From the NCBI RefSeq assembly GCF_009831655.1, contig NZ_WRPA01000023.1, forward strand, positions 1 through 60,168: a stretch of DNA of 60,168 nt. Direction: 5' to 3'. Below the pieces are notes generated by a model, which was not told where the DNA came from, made no database searches, and saw nothing but the letters and a program-made list of their open reading frames with translations. The stretch is from Shewanella insulae. Its GTDB lineage: Bacteria; Pseudomonadota; Gammaproteobacteria; Enterobacterales; Shewanellaceae. This document shows positions 10,999 to 20,435 of this stretch, piece after piece (positions within the stretch are counted from its first letter, which is position 1; each line of letters starts with the position of its first letter). The position numbers and the translations under genes were made by a program.

Positions 10999-11070
10999 AG
11001 AGCAGAATTTAGAGCTTATTTGAGAGCTTATTTGAGAGCTTATTTGAGAGCTTATTTGAGAGCTGATTTT
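10999..11070 (+). repeat. 12-bp tandem repeat, six copies, in the argH leader
   Basis: Unit AGAGCTTATTTG. Four exact copies run from 11011 to 11058, flanked by one degenerate copy on each side (AGAGCAGAATTT at 10999 and AGAGCTGATTTT at 11059). The array begins right after the argG hairpin and ends 13 bp before the argH ATG, where AGAGGATAGTGAG provides the ribosome binding site. Confidence 0.9.
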
Positions 11071-11083
11071 AGAGGATAGTGAG

Positions 11084-12445
11084 ATGGCGTTATGGGGCGG
11101 AAGATTTAGCCAAGAGAGCAGTGCACTGTTTAAACTTTTCAATGACTCCCTGCCGGTCGACTATCGGCTGGTGGAAGAAGATATCGTCGGCTCCATTGCC
11201 TGGGCCGATGCCATTACCGGCGTGGGTATTCTCACCCAGGAAGAGTGTCAGTCACTCAAGCAGGCTTTGCAAGAACTGCTGGCCGAGGTAAAGGAGCAGC
11301 CGGAGAGCATCCAGGCTTCGGGCGCCGAAGACATTCATAGTTTCGTCGAGCAGTCCTTGATCGCCAAGGTCGGGGACCTGGGTAAGAAGCTGCATACTGG
11401 TCGTTCGCGCAACGATCAGGTGGCGACCGATCTTAAGCTCTGGTGTAAGAAGGAGGGTCAGGCCCTGCTCGAACTGCTGGCACAGTTAAAGGCAGCCTTG
11501 CTGTCACTTGCTGAGCGAGAGCTGGATGCCGTCATGCCCGGTTATACCCATCTGCAGCGGGCGCAGCCTGTGGCCTTCGGTCACTGGTGTCTGGCCTATG
11601 TGGAGATGTTTGAGCGCGACATCAGTCGTCTGCAAGACTGTCTGCAGCGCCTGGATACCTGTCCGCTGGGTACGGGGGCGCTGGCCGGTACCGCCTATCC
11701 CATGGACAGACATGCACTGGCCAAGTCATTGGGTTTCGCCGCACCAACCCTCAATAGCCTAGATACTGTGTCCGACAGGGATCATGTGGTCGAGTTATGT
11801 TCAGATGCCGCGATCAGCATGATGCACCTGAGCCGCATGGCCGAAGATCTCATCTTCTTCAACAGTGGTGAGGCGGGCTTTATCGAGCTTGACGATCAGG
11901 TGACCTCAGGCTCTTCGCTGATGCCCCAGAAGAAGAACCCTGATGCGCTCGAGCTGATCCGTGGTAAGACGGGCCGGGTCTATGGCAGCCTGATGGGGAT
12001 ACTGACCACAATGAAGGCCCTGCCTCTGGCGTACAACAAGGATATGCAGGAAGACAAAGAGGGCCTGTTCGACGTGATGGACAGCTGGTCTATCTGTCTG
12101 GAGATGGCGGCTCTGGTGCTCTCTGGCTTAAAGGTGAACAGAGAGAATACCCTGTCGGCGGCTCAGCAAGGCTATGCCAATGCAACCGAGCTGGCAGACT
12201 ATCTTGTAGCCAAAGGCATGCCGTTCAGAGAGGCGCATCATGTGGTAGGTGAGGTTGTTGTCGAGGCGATTGCCCAGAAGAAGCCTATCGAAGAGTTTGA
12301 GTTGGCTAGCCTGCAGGCGTTTGCTGGTGTCATTGAGGAAGACGTGTATCAATGTCTGACGATTGACTCTTGCCTAGCAAAACGTGAGGCCTTGGGTGGC
12401 ACCTCACTCACTCAGGTTAAGGCTGCGTTGGCCGCCAAAGGTTAA
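11084..12445 (+). CDS. argH: Argininosuccinate lyase
   Basis: A 453-aa fumarase/aspartase-superfamily lyase that splits argininosuccinate to arginine and fumarate, the last step of the pathway. The signature GSSLMPQKKNPDALE lies near residue 275, and the substrate-binding TGRSRNDQVATDLKLW segment near residue 105. The protein ends at the usual lyase length, so it is not the ArgH-ArgA fusion known in some marine gammaproteobacteria. The N-acetylglutamate synthase must be encoded elsewhere. The start ATGGCGTTATGGGG gives the canonical MALWGGRF. Confidence 0.97.
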   Translation: MALWGGRFSQESSALFKLFNDSLPVDYRLVEEDIVGSIAWADAITGVGILTQEECQSLKQALQELLAEVKEQPESIQASGAEDIHSFVEQSLIAKVGDLGKKLHTGRSRNDQVATDLKLWCKKEGQALLELLAQLKAALLSLAERELDAVMPGYTHLQRAQPVAFGHWCLAYVEMFERDISRLQDCLQRLDTCPLGTGALAGTAYPMDRHALAKSLGFAAPTLNSLDTVSDRDHVVELCSDAAISMMHLSRMAEDLIFFNSGEAGFIELDDQVTSGSSLMPQKKNPDALELIRGKTGRVYGSLMGILTTMKALPLAYNKDMQEDKEGLFDVMDSWSICLEMAALVLSGLKVNRENTLSAAQQGYANATELADYLVAKGMPFREAHHVVGEVVVEAIAQKKPIEEFELASLQAFAGVIEEDVYQCLTIDSCLAKREALGGTSLTQVKAALAAKG

Positions 12446-12476
12446 GTTGGATAACTTTTGTCTATTCAATCGATTA

Positions 12477-12503
12477 AAAAACCTGCAGTCGCAGGTTTTT
12501 TTA
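12477..12503 (+). terminator. Terminator of the argCBFGH operon
   Basis: AACCTGC and GCAGGTT pair around an AGTC loop, with A residues before and T7 after. It begins 32 bp downstream of the argH stop. Confidence 0.85.
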
Positions 12504-12578
12504 CATCTAAAGTTTTATCTACACCAAAAAATTGGCGCTATGAATTCACTGAAAAATGGCCTAAGCCTAGAGGATTTC

Positions 12579-12610
12579 ACTGGGCTGGTAGTGAGTGGTA
12601 CCAGCCCAGT
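12579..12610. terminator. 12-bp inverted repeat at the end of mrcA
   Basis: ACTGGGCTGGTA pairs perfectly with TACCAGCCCAGT around an 8-bp spacer, 7 bp beyond the mrcA stop on the minus strand. No T run follows on that strand, so it may be a Rho-independent-like stop of low efficiency or an mRNA 3'-end hairpin. Confidence 0.5.
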
Positions 12611-12616
12611 TGGTGA

Positions 12617-15181
12617 CTATTGGAAGAGATCTTCCACAGAATCGTCGATAAAGATATCTTCCTGAGTCTGTGCCTCGGTGGCAAATTCCTTAGGCTCGGT
12701 TCCCTGGATGAAGTACTCGAACTTACTGGTGTAGTCTGTTTTACGGCTTAACTTACCCGTGGCCAGATCTATACGGGCCGAGACAATGCCTTCGGGCGGT
12801 ACAGAGGGGAGTTCGGGTGTGCCTTGAAGGGCATTTTTCATAAACTCGTTCCAACCTGGGCCAGCTGTCTTGGCACCGGCCTCGGCACCCGAGATCTGAT
12901 CTTTCGCGCCGTTGGTGTTCCAGGCGGTGCGGCCTAATTCTATGCTGTGATCGTCGAAGCCAACCCACACGGTAGTTGCCAATGTGGGTGAGAAGCCACT
13001 GAACCAGGTGTCTTTAGACTCGTTGGTGGTACCTGTCTTACCGGCGATATCGCGGCGATTCACCACGCGCGCGGCGCGCCAGGCTGTACCATTCCAACCT
13101 GTCCCCTTACTCCAGTCGCCGCCGCCCCAGATAACACTCTTCAGGGCCTCGGTGATCAAGAAGGCGGTCTGCTTGCTGATGATCTGCGGTGCGTGGCGAG
13201 CCGTGCTCGGACAGTTAGGATCATCTGACGCCAGATCTTCAGGGGCTGAGAGGTTTTGGTCAGAGAGCTCTTGTGCCATGGCGGCAAAAGGATCGTCCGA
13301 TGGCATCGCCTGCAGTTCAGGTTGCTCAGGTGTACAGGCCAGAGTGGGATCGGCTTCTTCTAGCATCTGCTCGTAGGCGTTGTCGATACGCTTGATAAAG
13401 TAAGGTTCGACTCGGTAACCGCCGTTGGCAAATACAGAGAAGGCGGTGACCACCTGTAGCGGTGTCACCGAAGGAGAACCCAATGCCAAAGATTCATTTT
13501 TCGGCAAATCTTCGCGGTCGAAGCCGAACTTGACCAGAGTGTCTATGGCGCTTTCTAGTCCGGTATAGCGCATGGCTCGCACCGACATGACGTTGATCGA
13601 CTGTGCCAGCCCGACCCTTAGTCGAGTCGGTCCGGTGTACCTATCGGGCGAGTTTTTAGGTCGCCATGCGGTGCCCTGGCGTATGTCGGCATTATTGATG
13701 GGAGCGTTGTTGATCAGCGTAGCCAGGGTATAGCCTTTCTCTAGCGCGCCTGTGTAGATAAAAGGCTTGATGTTAGAACCCAGCTGGCGCTTCGCCTGGG
13801 TGACGCGGTTGTACTGGCTGGTGTGGAAGCTGTAGCCGCCCACTAGTGTCTTGATGGCACCGTCCTTAGGATCCAGTGAGACGATGGCACTGGCCACCTC
13901 TGGAATCTGTGATAGCTGCCAGATGTTCCCGTTGTTGCGGATCCAGATCTGCTCGCCTACCTTGAGGATCTCGCCAGCGGTCTTAGGCGCCTTGCCTTGA
14001 CGTTTGTTGCTGATAAACTTGCGCGCCCATTTGAGGCCTTCCCAATCCAAGGTGAGGGCCTCGCCCTTAGCATTGATGACCTTGACGCTCTGCTCGGCGA
14101 CCTCGGTCACGGCGGCGGGCTCTAGCCCTTGGAAACTCTTGGTCTGCTTAAGCTGCGCGACGATTTCGCCTTGTTCTGGTCTGACTTGATTGGCCGACTC
14201 GCCTTGCCATAACACCTTGGTTGCGCCGCGGTAGCCGTGGCGTTCGTCATAGGCGTAGACGTTATTACGCAGCGCCTCTTGTGCCAGTAGCTGCAGGCGA
14301 GAATCGACTGTGGTGTAGATGTTGTAACCGCCGGTATAGGCCTCCTCTTCGCCAAGCATCTCAACCAGATAGTCGCGTGCCATCTCTGAGATATAAGGCG
14401 CGTAGAGCTCTATCTCGGCACCATGATACCTGGCCGTGACAGGGGCCTTGATCGCCTCTTGGTACTCTGCTTGGGTAATGTTCTCTTTCTCCAGCATGCG
14501 GTTGAGTACCCAATTACGGCGATTCATTGCACGGGCTGGGTTACGTATGGGGTTGGCGGCAGAGGGTGCCTGGGGCAGGCCCGCAATCATGGCCATCTCT
14601 GGCAGTGTGAGTTCTTCGAGCTCCTTACCATAGTAGACCTGGGCGGCGGCGCCGACACCATAGGCACGGTTACCCAGGAAGGAGCGATTGAGATAGAGGG
14701 TTAAGATCTCTTTCTTATTCAACGCCTTTTCGATTTTCAGTGCCAGAAAGATCTCTTTGATCTTACGTATGTAGGTCTTTTCTCTGGAGAGGAAGAAGCC
14801 GCGAGCAACCTGCTGGGTGATGGTACTCGCCCCCTGACTCTTCTTCCCTGTGGTCGCCAAAATAAAAGCGGCACGAATTATGCCTATAGGATCTATGCCT
14901 TTGTGTTCGAAGAAGCGGGCATCTTCTGTGTCGAGGACCGCATTAATTAATTGTTGCGGAACCTGCTCATATTCGACTGGTATACGGCGTTTTTCGCCAA
15001 ATTGTGAAATGAGTTTGCCATCAGCGCTATAAATTCGTAACGGAGTTTGCAATTTTACAGTTTTAAGAGTGGTAACATCGGGGAGCTCGGGCAGCACATA
15101 AAAATAGGCCGCGGCAATTGCGCCAATACCCAAAAGGGCAAGGCTAAATAGAGCGATGGTAATTCGTTTAAACCACTTCAC
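12617..15181 (-). CDS. mrcA: Penicillin-binding protein 1A
   Basis: An 854-aa bifunctional class A PBP, close to E. coli PBP1a (850 aa). A single N-terminal membrane anchor spans about residues 7-29. The GT51 glycosyltransferase domain has EDARFFEHKGIDP (catalytic Glu) and GASTITQQVAR. The transpeptidase has SNIKPF (active Ser near 468), the SIN variant of the SxN motif in AQSINVMS, and KTGT near 715. It polymerises and crosslinks peptidoglycan in the periplasm. It is divergent from pilM, as in Pseudomonas, Vibrio and Shewanella. Its activator LpoA is encoded in the same window at 31115-33013. Confidence 0.96.
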   Translation of the reverse strand: MKWFKRITIALFSLALLGIGAIAAAYFYVLPELPDVTTLKTVKLQTPLRIYSADGKLISQFGEKRRIPVEYEQVPQQLINAVLDTEDARFFEHKGIDPIGIIRAAFILATTGKKSQGASTITQQVARGFFLSREKTYIRKIKEIFLALKIEKALNKKEILTLYLNRSFLGNRAYGVGAAAQVYYGKELEELTLPEMAMIAGLPQAPSAANPIRNPARAMNRRNWVLNRMLEKENITQAEYQEAIKAPVTARYHGAEIELYAPYISEMARDYLVEMLGEEEAYTGGYNIYTTVDSRLQLLAQEALRNNVYAYDERHGYRGATKVLWQGESANQVRPEQGEIVAQLKQTKSFQGLEPAAVTEVAEQSVKVINAKGEALTLDWEGLKWARKFISNKRQGKAPKTAGEILKVGEQIWIRNNGNIWQLSQIPEVASAIVSLDPKDGAIKTLVGGYSFHTSQYNRVTQAKRQLGSNIKPFIYTGALEKGYTLATLINNAPINNADIRQGTAWRPKNSPDRYTGPTRLRVGLAQSINVMSVRAMRYTGLESAIDTLVKFGFDREDLPKNESLALGSPSVTPLQVVTAFSVFANGGYRVEPYFIKRIDNAYEQMLEEADPTLACTPEQPELQAMPSDDPFAAMAQELSDQNLSAPEDLASDDPNCPSTARHAPQIISKQTAFLITEALKSVIWGGGDWSKGTGWNGTAWRAARVVNRRDIAGKTGTTNESKDTWFSGFSPTLATTVWVGFDDHSIELGRTAWNTNGAKDQISGAEAGAKTAGPGWNEFMKNALQGTPELPSVPPEGIVSARIDLATGKLSRKTDYTSKFEYFIQGTEPKEFATEAQTQEDIFIDDSVEDLFQ

Positions 15182-15365
15182 CAGATAATTCCAATAAATT
15201 TAGCAGGCACAATAGTATATAAGGCGAGCAGCTATTGGTGAAGCAAAAATGGTTGTCAAAAAAATGGCAATTGTAAAAGTTACAAACATTTTGTACAAAT
15301 ATCTATAACGAGTTGATTTTGTGCTAATCTAATCCCAGAAACTATAACAAAAGTGACGATGGACT

Positions 15366-16445
15366 ATGCTTTCAAATTTATGGAAGCGTCAGGCTCCGCA
15401 GATGGTCGGGATCGATATCGGTTCCCACGAGATAAAAGCAATACTGCTGAGTAAGACTGCTGACGGTTATAAAATTTTGAGTCACGCAGCGGTGCCGGTT
15501 AAAAAAGGCGCCGTTAATGATCATGAAATAAGAGATGCTGATGCGGTATTAGAGTCCTTAAGGCTGATCAGACGATCTTTGCCTAAGAGTGTGAAATATG
15601 CGGCGGCTGCGGTTTCGGGGTCGGCTGTGATGACCAAGGTGATCTACATGGATGCTTCACTCAGTGAAGAGGAAATGGAGACACAGATCGAGATCGAGGC
15701 CGATAACCTTATTCCTTATTCACTCGATGAAGTCAGCATAGATTTTGAAACTCTCAGTGTTAACAGCGCCGATCCTTCCAAGGTAGATGTGTTGCTGAGT
15801 GCATGTCGTACCGAGAATATCGATGCCAGGGTCGATAGCCTGGACGACATTAATCTCGAAGCCAAAGTGATTGATGTTGAAGGGTATGCTTTGGGGCGTT
15901 CTTTCGAGTTGGTCGCGGCTCAGTTACCGGATGGCGCCGAAGATAAGGTGGTCGCCTTGGTCGACATTGGTGCCAACATGACGACCTTCGCCGTGGTAGA
16001 GAAAGGCGAGACGACCTTCATTCGTGAACAAGCCTTTGGTGGCGAACAGTTTACCCAATCGATCTTATCTTTCTATGGCATGTCCCATGATCAGGCGGAG
16101 AAGGCTAAACTCGAAGGCGATTTACCACGCAACTATATGTTTGAGGTGCTCTCACCTTTCCAGACACAACTGCTACAACAGATTAAGCGCACCTTGCAGA
16201 TTTACTGTACTTCTAGCGGTAAGGATAAGGTCGATCATATCGTCTTATGCGGTGGTACCTCTAAGTTGGAAGGCATGGCTAATCTGCTGACTAACGAACT
16301 CGGCGTTCATACCATTATTGCCGACCCTTTCTTGGGTTGTTTGCATGCGGACGAGCAAGTGAAGACTCAACTACAGCCCAATATTAATAAATACATGGTC
16401 GCGTGTGGATTAGCGCTGAGGAGTTACTCTCAATGGCGAACATAA
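15366..16445 (+). CDS. pilM: Type IV pilus assembly protein PilM
   Basis: A 359-aa actin-like ATPase-fold protein with the phosphate-binding segment MVGIDIGSHEIKAILLS near the N terminus and VALVDIGANMTTFAVVE in the second lobe. In the family, PilM sits on the cytoplasmic side and binds the N-terminal tail of PilN, linking the motor to the PilNOP alignment complex. It is the first gene of pilMNOPQ, and its 3' end overlaps pilN by 13 bp. Confidence 0.95.
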   Translation: MLSNLWKRQAPQMVGIDIGSHEIKAILLSKTADGYKILSHAAVPVKKGAVNDHEIRDADAVLESLRLIRRSLPKSVKYAAAAVSGSAVMTKVIYMDASLSEEEMETQIEIEADNLIPYSLDEVSIDFETLSVNSADPSKVDVLLSACRTENIDARVDSLDDINLEAKVIDVEGYALGRSFELVAAQLPDGAEDKVVALVDIGANMTTFAVVEKGETTFIREQAFGGEQFTQSILSFYGMSHDQAEKAKLEGDLPRNYMFEVLSPFQTQLLQQIKRTLQIYCTSSGKDKVDHIVLCGGTSKLEGMANLLTNELGVHTIIADPFLGCLHADEQVKTQLQPNINKYMVACGLALRSYSQWRT

Positions 16446-17014
16446 ACTTATTGCCCTGGCGCGAAGAAGCGAGAGAAAAACAAAAACGCGATTACCTGGG
16501 AATATTAGCTGCTGTATTTATCGGTGCGGCATTAGTCGTTTATTTAGCCTTGACCGTTCTCGATATGATGACCGAAGAGCAGAGGGGAAGAAATGCCTAC
16601 CTGCAGGGTGAAATTCAGCTATTAGAAAAACAAATTGCCGAAATCAAAAAGATTCGCGAGCGTAAAAAAGATATCGAGCGTCGTACCGAAATCATATTAA
16701 ATCTACAACAGGCACGAAATTTACCGACCCACGTATTAGATGAGTTGGTGCGCGTCGTGCCGCCTGGAATATACCTATCCAGTATCGAAAAGAAGGGTAG
16801 CCTGTTGTGGATCCAGGGACGCAGCGAATCCAATAACAACGTCGCCAACATGATGCGTAAGATCAAGGCCTCTATGTGGTTGCATGATCCCAACATGCAG
16901 TCGATCGTGTCGCAAAATGATGAGATGCGTCAATTACAGCGTTTCAGTCTAAGGGTCTCTATCGGTGAAGAAGGTGCAGATGATGCCAAAGCAACACAAG
17001 GAGCGAGCAAATGA
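16433..17014 (+). CDS. pilN: Type IV pilus assembly protein PilN
   Basis: A 193-aa bitopic inner-membrane protein. The start at 16433 gives MANINLLPWREEAREKQ, the conserved INLLPWR tail that binds PilM. The open frame extends to a GTG at 16403, but the RBS GAGGAG sits right before this ATG. A TM segment spans about residues 22-44 (LGILAAVFIGAALVVYLALT), then a coiled coil (QLLEKQIAEIKKIRERKKDIERR) and a ferredoxin-like fold that pairs with PilO. It overlaps pilM (13 bp) and pilO (4 bp, ATGA). Confidence 0.95.
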   Translation: MANINLLPWREEAREKQKRDYLGILAAVFIGAALVVYLALTVLDMMTEEQRGRNAYLQGEIQLLEKQIAEIKKIRERKKDIERRTEIILNLQQARNLPTHVLDELVRVVPPGIYLSSIEKKGSLLWIQGRSESNNNVANMMRKIKASMWLHDPNMQSIVSQNDEMRQLQRFSLRVSIGEEGADDAKATQGASK

Positions 17015-17634
17015 AACTCGATCTGAGTGAATTCAATGATATCGATTTTGAGAACATTGGTGGTTGGCCGACCCAGGTTAAGGTCGTATTTGCCGCTTTC
17101 TTGGCCATTCTGATTTTCGTCGCAGGCTATTTCCTGTTTGTTTCTGACTCCATAGACACTCTAAAGCGTGAGCAAGATAAAGAAATCACCTTAAGGGATG
17201 ATTTTAAAGCAAAATATCAATTGGCGGCTAACCTCAAGCTGTATCGAGAGCAGTTGGCTGTGATGGAAGTTCAGTTCGCCGAGCTGTTGAAAATGCTGCC
17301 GTCGCAAAACGAGATGCCTGGTTTACTCGATGACCTGACCTTTGTCGCGACCGATTCGGGACTGGGGATTCAGAGCCTAGAGTGGCAGGAAGAGATACAG
17401 CGTGATTTCTATATCGAATTTCCTATTAGCATGTCGGTAACCGGTAATTATCATGAGATGGGACATCTGGTGAGTGGCGTGGCTAAGCTACCCCGTATCG
17501 TCAGTCTGCATGATTTTGTGATAAGACGCAGTGATAGCGGCGAACTCGCGATGGAAATTTTAGCTAAGACCTATCGTTTCAAAGAGGGGGCCCAGCTCCC
17601 TAAGAATAAGAAGGCGAAGGGGGCGAAGAAATGA
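17011..17634 (+). CDS. pilO: Type IV pilus assembly protein PilO
   Basis: A 207-aa inner-membrane protein: short cytoplasmic N terminus, one TM helix at about residues 27-48 (KVVFAAFLAILIFVAGYFLF), a coiled-coil stretch, then a periplasmic domain that forms a heterodimer with PilN. It ends in a lysine-rich tail (PKNKKAKGAKK). Start and stop overlap pilN and pilP by 4 bp each, typical of a tightly coupled operon. Confidence 0.94.
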   Translation: MKLDLSEFNDIDFENIGGWPTQVKVVFAAFLAILIFVAGYFLFVSDSIDTLKREQDKEITLRDDFKAKYQLAANLKLYREQLAVMEVQFAELLKMLPSQNEMPGLLDDLTFVATDSGLGIQSLEWQEEIQRDFYIEFPISMSVTGNYHEMGHLVSGVAKLPRIVSLHDFVIRRSDSGELAMEILAKTYRFKEGAQLPKNKKAKGAKK

Positions 17635-18146
17635 AGAAGCTACCTTTGCTAATCTTAGCCGTGATGCTCGCTGGTTGTATAGGTGACCGCAGTGATCTCG
17701 AATTATTTGTCACTACGACCAAGGCCCAACATGTCGCGCACGTGCCTCCTTTGAAGGAGCCGCCAAAGTTTGAACATTTTGCCTATCAGGCAGAGTTGAT
17801 GCGTAGCCCCTTCGTACCGCCTTCAAGAGAGTTGACCGAAGAAGTGGTCGACACGACCAAAGATTGTTTGCAGCCCGATCTGAAACGGCGCAAGGGTCGC
17901 CTAGAGACTTATGCGCTGGATAACCTTAAGATGCGTGGCACCTTGAGCGAAGATAACGATATCTGGGCCTTGATTGAGACGAATGATGGCAGTGTATATC
18001 GCTTGGGTGTGGGTGAATATGTTGGCTTGTATCACGGGCGAATTGCTAAAGTTACACAGCAAATGGTCGAAATAGTTGAATTAATTCCAGATGGGACAGG
18101 TTGCTGGGCTGAGAGAATGAGCAACATGGAACTGACTGGTGAATAA
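17631..18146 (+). CDS. pilP: Type IV pilus lipoprotein PilP
   Basis: A 171-aa lipoprotein with signal peptide MKKLPLLILAVMLAGC (lipobox LAGC, Cys16). The C-terminal half (from about residue 85) is the PilP beta-domain with LKMRGTLSEDNDIWALIETNDGSVYRLGVGEYVG split by short turns. In the family it bridges PilNO in the inner membrane and the PilQ secretin. It overlaps pilO by 4 bp. Confidence 0.94.
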   Translation: MKKLPLLILAVMLAGCIGDRSDLELFVTTTKAQHVAHVPPLKEPPKFEHFAYQAELMRSPFVPPSRELTEEVVDTTKDCLQPDLKRRKGRLETYALDNLKMRGTLSEDNDIWALIETNDGSVYRLGVGEYVGLYHGRIAKVTQQMVEIVELIPDGTGCWAERMSNMELTGE

Positions 18147-18168
18147 CAAAGCGAAGGATGAGGGAATA

Positions 18169-20220
18169 ATGGAATCTTCTGCCGCGAAAAGCGTTTTATT
18201 TAAAAAGTCCCCCCTGTTTAAAGTGGCCTTTGGCTTGGCTTTATTACTGGGTGTGGCGCCGTATTCTTCAGCTGCGAACCGTCTGATTGATGTTAAATAC
18301 CATTCGATTGTCGATCACCAGTTAGAGTTACAACTGGTGTTTGAGGAAGCGGTCAAGGAGCCTGAGATCAATCTCAATGCTTCACCTGCACAGATCATAC
18401 TGGGATTTGACGATAGCCTGTCTGGACTGGAAAAAGACAAACTACCGATCAATAACGTGGGCGTTAAGTCCATGTCTACGATGCAAGAAAACGATCAACT
18501 CAAGGTTATGCTGGATCTGGCTAAGGTGAAGGCATATCAGGGTAAGGTATTAGGTAATACCTATCGTTTAACGATAAACGATGAGGTGGCCAGTCGTAGT
18601 GATACCGCCGCCAATCCTTTTGTAAATGGCATTAAGAACATCGATTTCCATCGTATGGCTGATGGTGGTGGCGAGCTGCTGGTTAAATTGAATAACTCCT
18701 CTGTCGCGGCCAATGTGCAGCAGGTTGGCGCCAAGCTTGAACTTAAGTTTTACAACACAGACATTGGCTCAGATCTTCTGTATGTCATGGATGTTCAAGA
18801 CTTTGCCACGCCGGTTAAGAGCTTCGAGACCTTTAAAGATGAATTGACGTCGCGCTTGCTGGTGGATGTTTCCGGTCAGTATGAGTACAACTATAAGCAG
18901 GAAGGTAACCTGTTTAGACTCAACGTACGCAAGGCCGAGCGCGCAGCTGTGGTCAAAGAGGAGAAGAAGTATGAGGGGCGTTCGCTTTCTCTTAACTTCC
19001 AAAGCATCTCGGTTCGTACCGTACTGCAGATCATCGCCGACTATAATGATTTTAACTTAGTGACCAGTGATACGGTTGAAGGGGACATCACCCTGAGGCT
19101 GGATGATGTGCCTTGGGATCAGGCGCTTGATCTGATTTTACAGACTAAGGGGCTGGATAAGCGTATCGAAGGCAACATTCTGATGGTGGCGCCAGCCGAA
19201 GAGATCGCTATTCGTGAGAGCCAAGAGCTGAAAAACCAGCAGGAAGTGAAAGAGCTGGCACCGCTTTACTCTGAATACCTGCAAATCAACTACGCCAAGG
19301 CGACCGATATTGCCGAGTTGCTAAAAGGGGAAGATGCTAGCCTGTTGTCTGCCCGTGGCACAGTGGCCGTGGACGACAGAACCAATACCCTTTTGGTGAA
19401 AGATACCGAAGAGAGTCTGGAAAACATTCATCGTCTGGTTGAAGTCTTAGATATCCCTATTCGTCAGGTGTTGATCGAATCACGTATGGTCACCGTAAAG
19501 GATGACGTCTCCGAAGATCTTGGTATCAAGTGGGGCATTACGGATCAACAAGGTAACAAGGGAACCTCAGGTAGCCTGGAAGGGGCGAACGATATTGCGA
19601 ACGGTGTGGTGCCCGATATCGGTGACAGACTGAATGTGAACTTGCCGGCCGCAGTTACTAACCCAACCAGTATCGCCTTCCATGTGGCCAAGCTCGCCGA
19701 CGGTACCTTGTTGGATCTTGAGTTGAGTGCACTGGAGCAAGAGAGTAAGGGTGAGATCATCGCCAGTCCTCGTATTACGACTTCTAATCAGAAGGCTGCT
19801 TATATCGAGCAGGGTGTTGAAATTCCTTATGTCGAATCGGCTTCTAGTGGTGCGGCGACGGTTCAGTTTAAGAAGGCTGTATTATCGCTACGGGTAACGC
19901 CACAGATCACCCCGGACAATCGCGTGATCTTAGATCTTGAGATCACTCAGGATTCTCAGGGTAAGACGGTAGATACACCGCTTGGTCAGGCCGTATCTAT
20001 CGATACTCAGCGTATCGGTACCCAGGTGCTGGTGGATCATGGTGAGACGATTGTGCTTGGTGGTATCTATCAGCAACAACTGATCAATCGTATCAGTAAG
20101 GTGCCTGTATTGGGGGATATTCCATTCTTAGGTTATCTCTTCAGAAACAGTACTGATAAAAATGAGCGTCAAGAGCTGTTAATCTTTGTGACACCTAAGA
20201 TCATCTCTGAAGAGCTCTAA
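18169..20220 (+). CDS. pilQ: Type IV pilus secretin PilQ
   Basis: A 683-aa outer-membrane secretin through which the pilus exits. A signal peptide ends near AAN after ALLLGVAPYSSA. Two AMIN-type domains bind peptidoglycan, then a secretin/TonB short domain (SLNFQSISVRTVLQIIADYN), an N1 domain, and the secretin core with VPVLGDIPFLGYLFR near the C terminus. The frame is open from a GTG at 18139 that overlaps pilP, but GATGAGGGAATA upstream of the ATG at 18169 looks like the true ribosome binding site. It is the last pil gene, followed by a terminator. Confidence 0.94.
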   Translation: MESSAAKSVLFKKSPLFKVAFGLALLLGVAPYSSAANRLIDVKYHSIVDHQLELQLVFEEAVKEPEINLNASPAQIILGFDDSLSGLEKDKLPINNVGVKSMSTMQENDQLKVMLDLAKVKAYQGKVLGNTYRLTINDEVASRSDTAANPFVNGIKNIDFHRMADGGGELLVKLNNSSVAANVQQVGAKLELKFYNTDIGSDLLYVMDVQDFATPVKSFETFKDELTSRLLVDVSGQYEYNYKQEGNLFRLNVRKAERAAVVKEEKKYEGRSLSLNFQSISVRTVLQIIADYNDFNLVTSDTVEGDITLRLDDVPWDQALDLILQTKGLDKRIEGNILMVAPAEEIAIRESQELKNQQEVKELAPLYSEYLQINYAKATDIAELLKGEDASLLSARGTVAVDDRTNTLLVKDTEESLENIHRLVEVLDIPIRQVLIESRMVTVKDDVSEDLGIKWGITDQQGNKGTSGSLEGANDIANGVVPDIGDRLNVNLPAAVTNPTSIAFHVAKLADGTLLDLELSALEQESKGEIIASPRITTSNQKAAYIEQGVEIPYVESASSGAATVQFKKAVLSLRVTPQITPDNRVILDLEITQDSQGKTVDTPLGQAVSIDTQRIGTQVLVDHGETIVLGGIYQQQLINRISKVPVLGDIPFLGYLFRNSTDKNERQELLIFVTPKIISEEL

Positions 20221-20239
20221 TCAGAATCACATATCAAAT

Positions 20240-20268
20240 AAAGCCAGTGTCGATACGCTGGCTTTTTT
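20240..20268 (+). terminator. Terminator after pilQ
   Basis: AAGCCAGTGT pairs with ACGCTGGCTT (one G-U pair) around CGAT and is followed by T6. It separates pilMNOPQ from aroKB, which then needs its own promoter in 20270-20435. Confidence 0.85.
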
Positions 20269-20435
20269 ATGCCTGAGTATAATTTCACAGAATTTACTTC
20301 CCCTACTTGCCTTTGAGGTGAGATAGCTGAGATAATCCGTGGTCAAGTCTCATTAGAGCAAGGTAACATTTAAGGTCGGCCTGATTTTTTGGCTGGCGTA
20401 GGCAAACTTTCCATATAAGATTCAGACGTAAAGCA

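Noticed and set aside
10999..11070. Tandem repeat as a CRISPR array
   Set aside because: The 12-bp units are directly adjacent with no spacers and there are no cas genes.
11084..12445. Possible ArgH-ArgA fusion
   Set aside because: The protein stops at normal lyase length (453 aa). No acetyltransferase domain follows.
15182..15365. Specific promoters for mrcA and pilM
   Set aside because: The spacer is AT-rich with several TTG and TAT motifs, but no -35/-10 pair with good spacing could be chosen over others.
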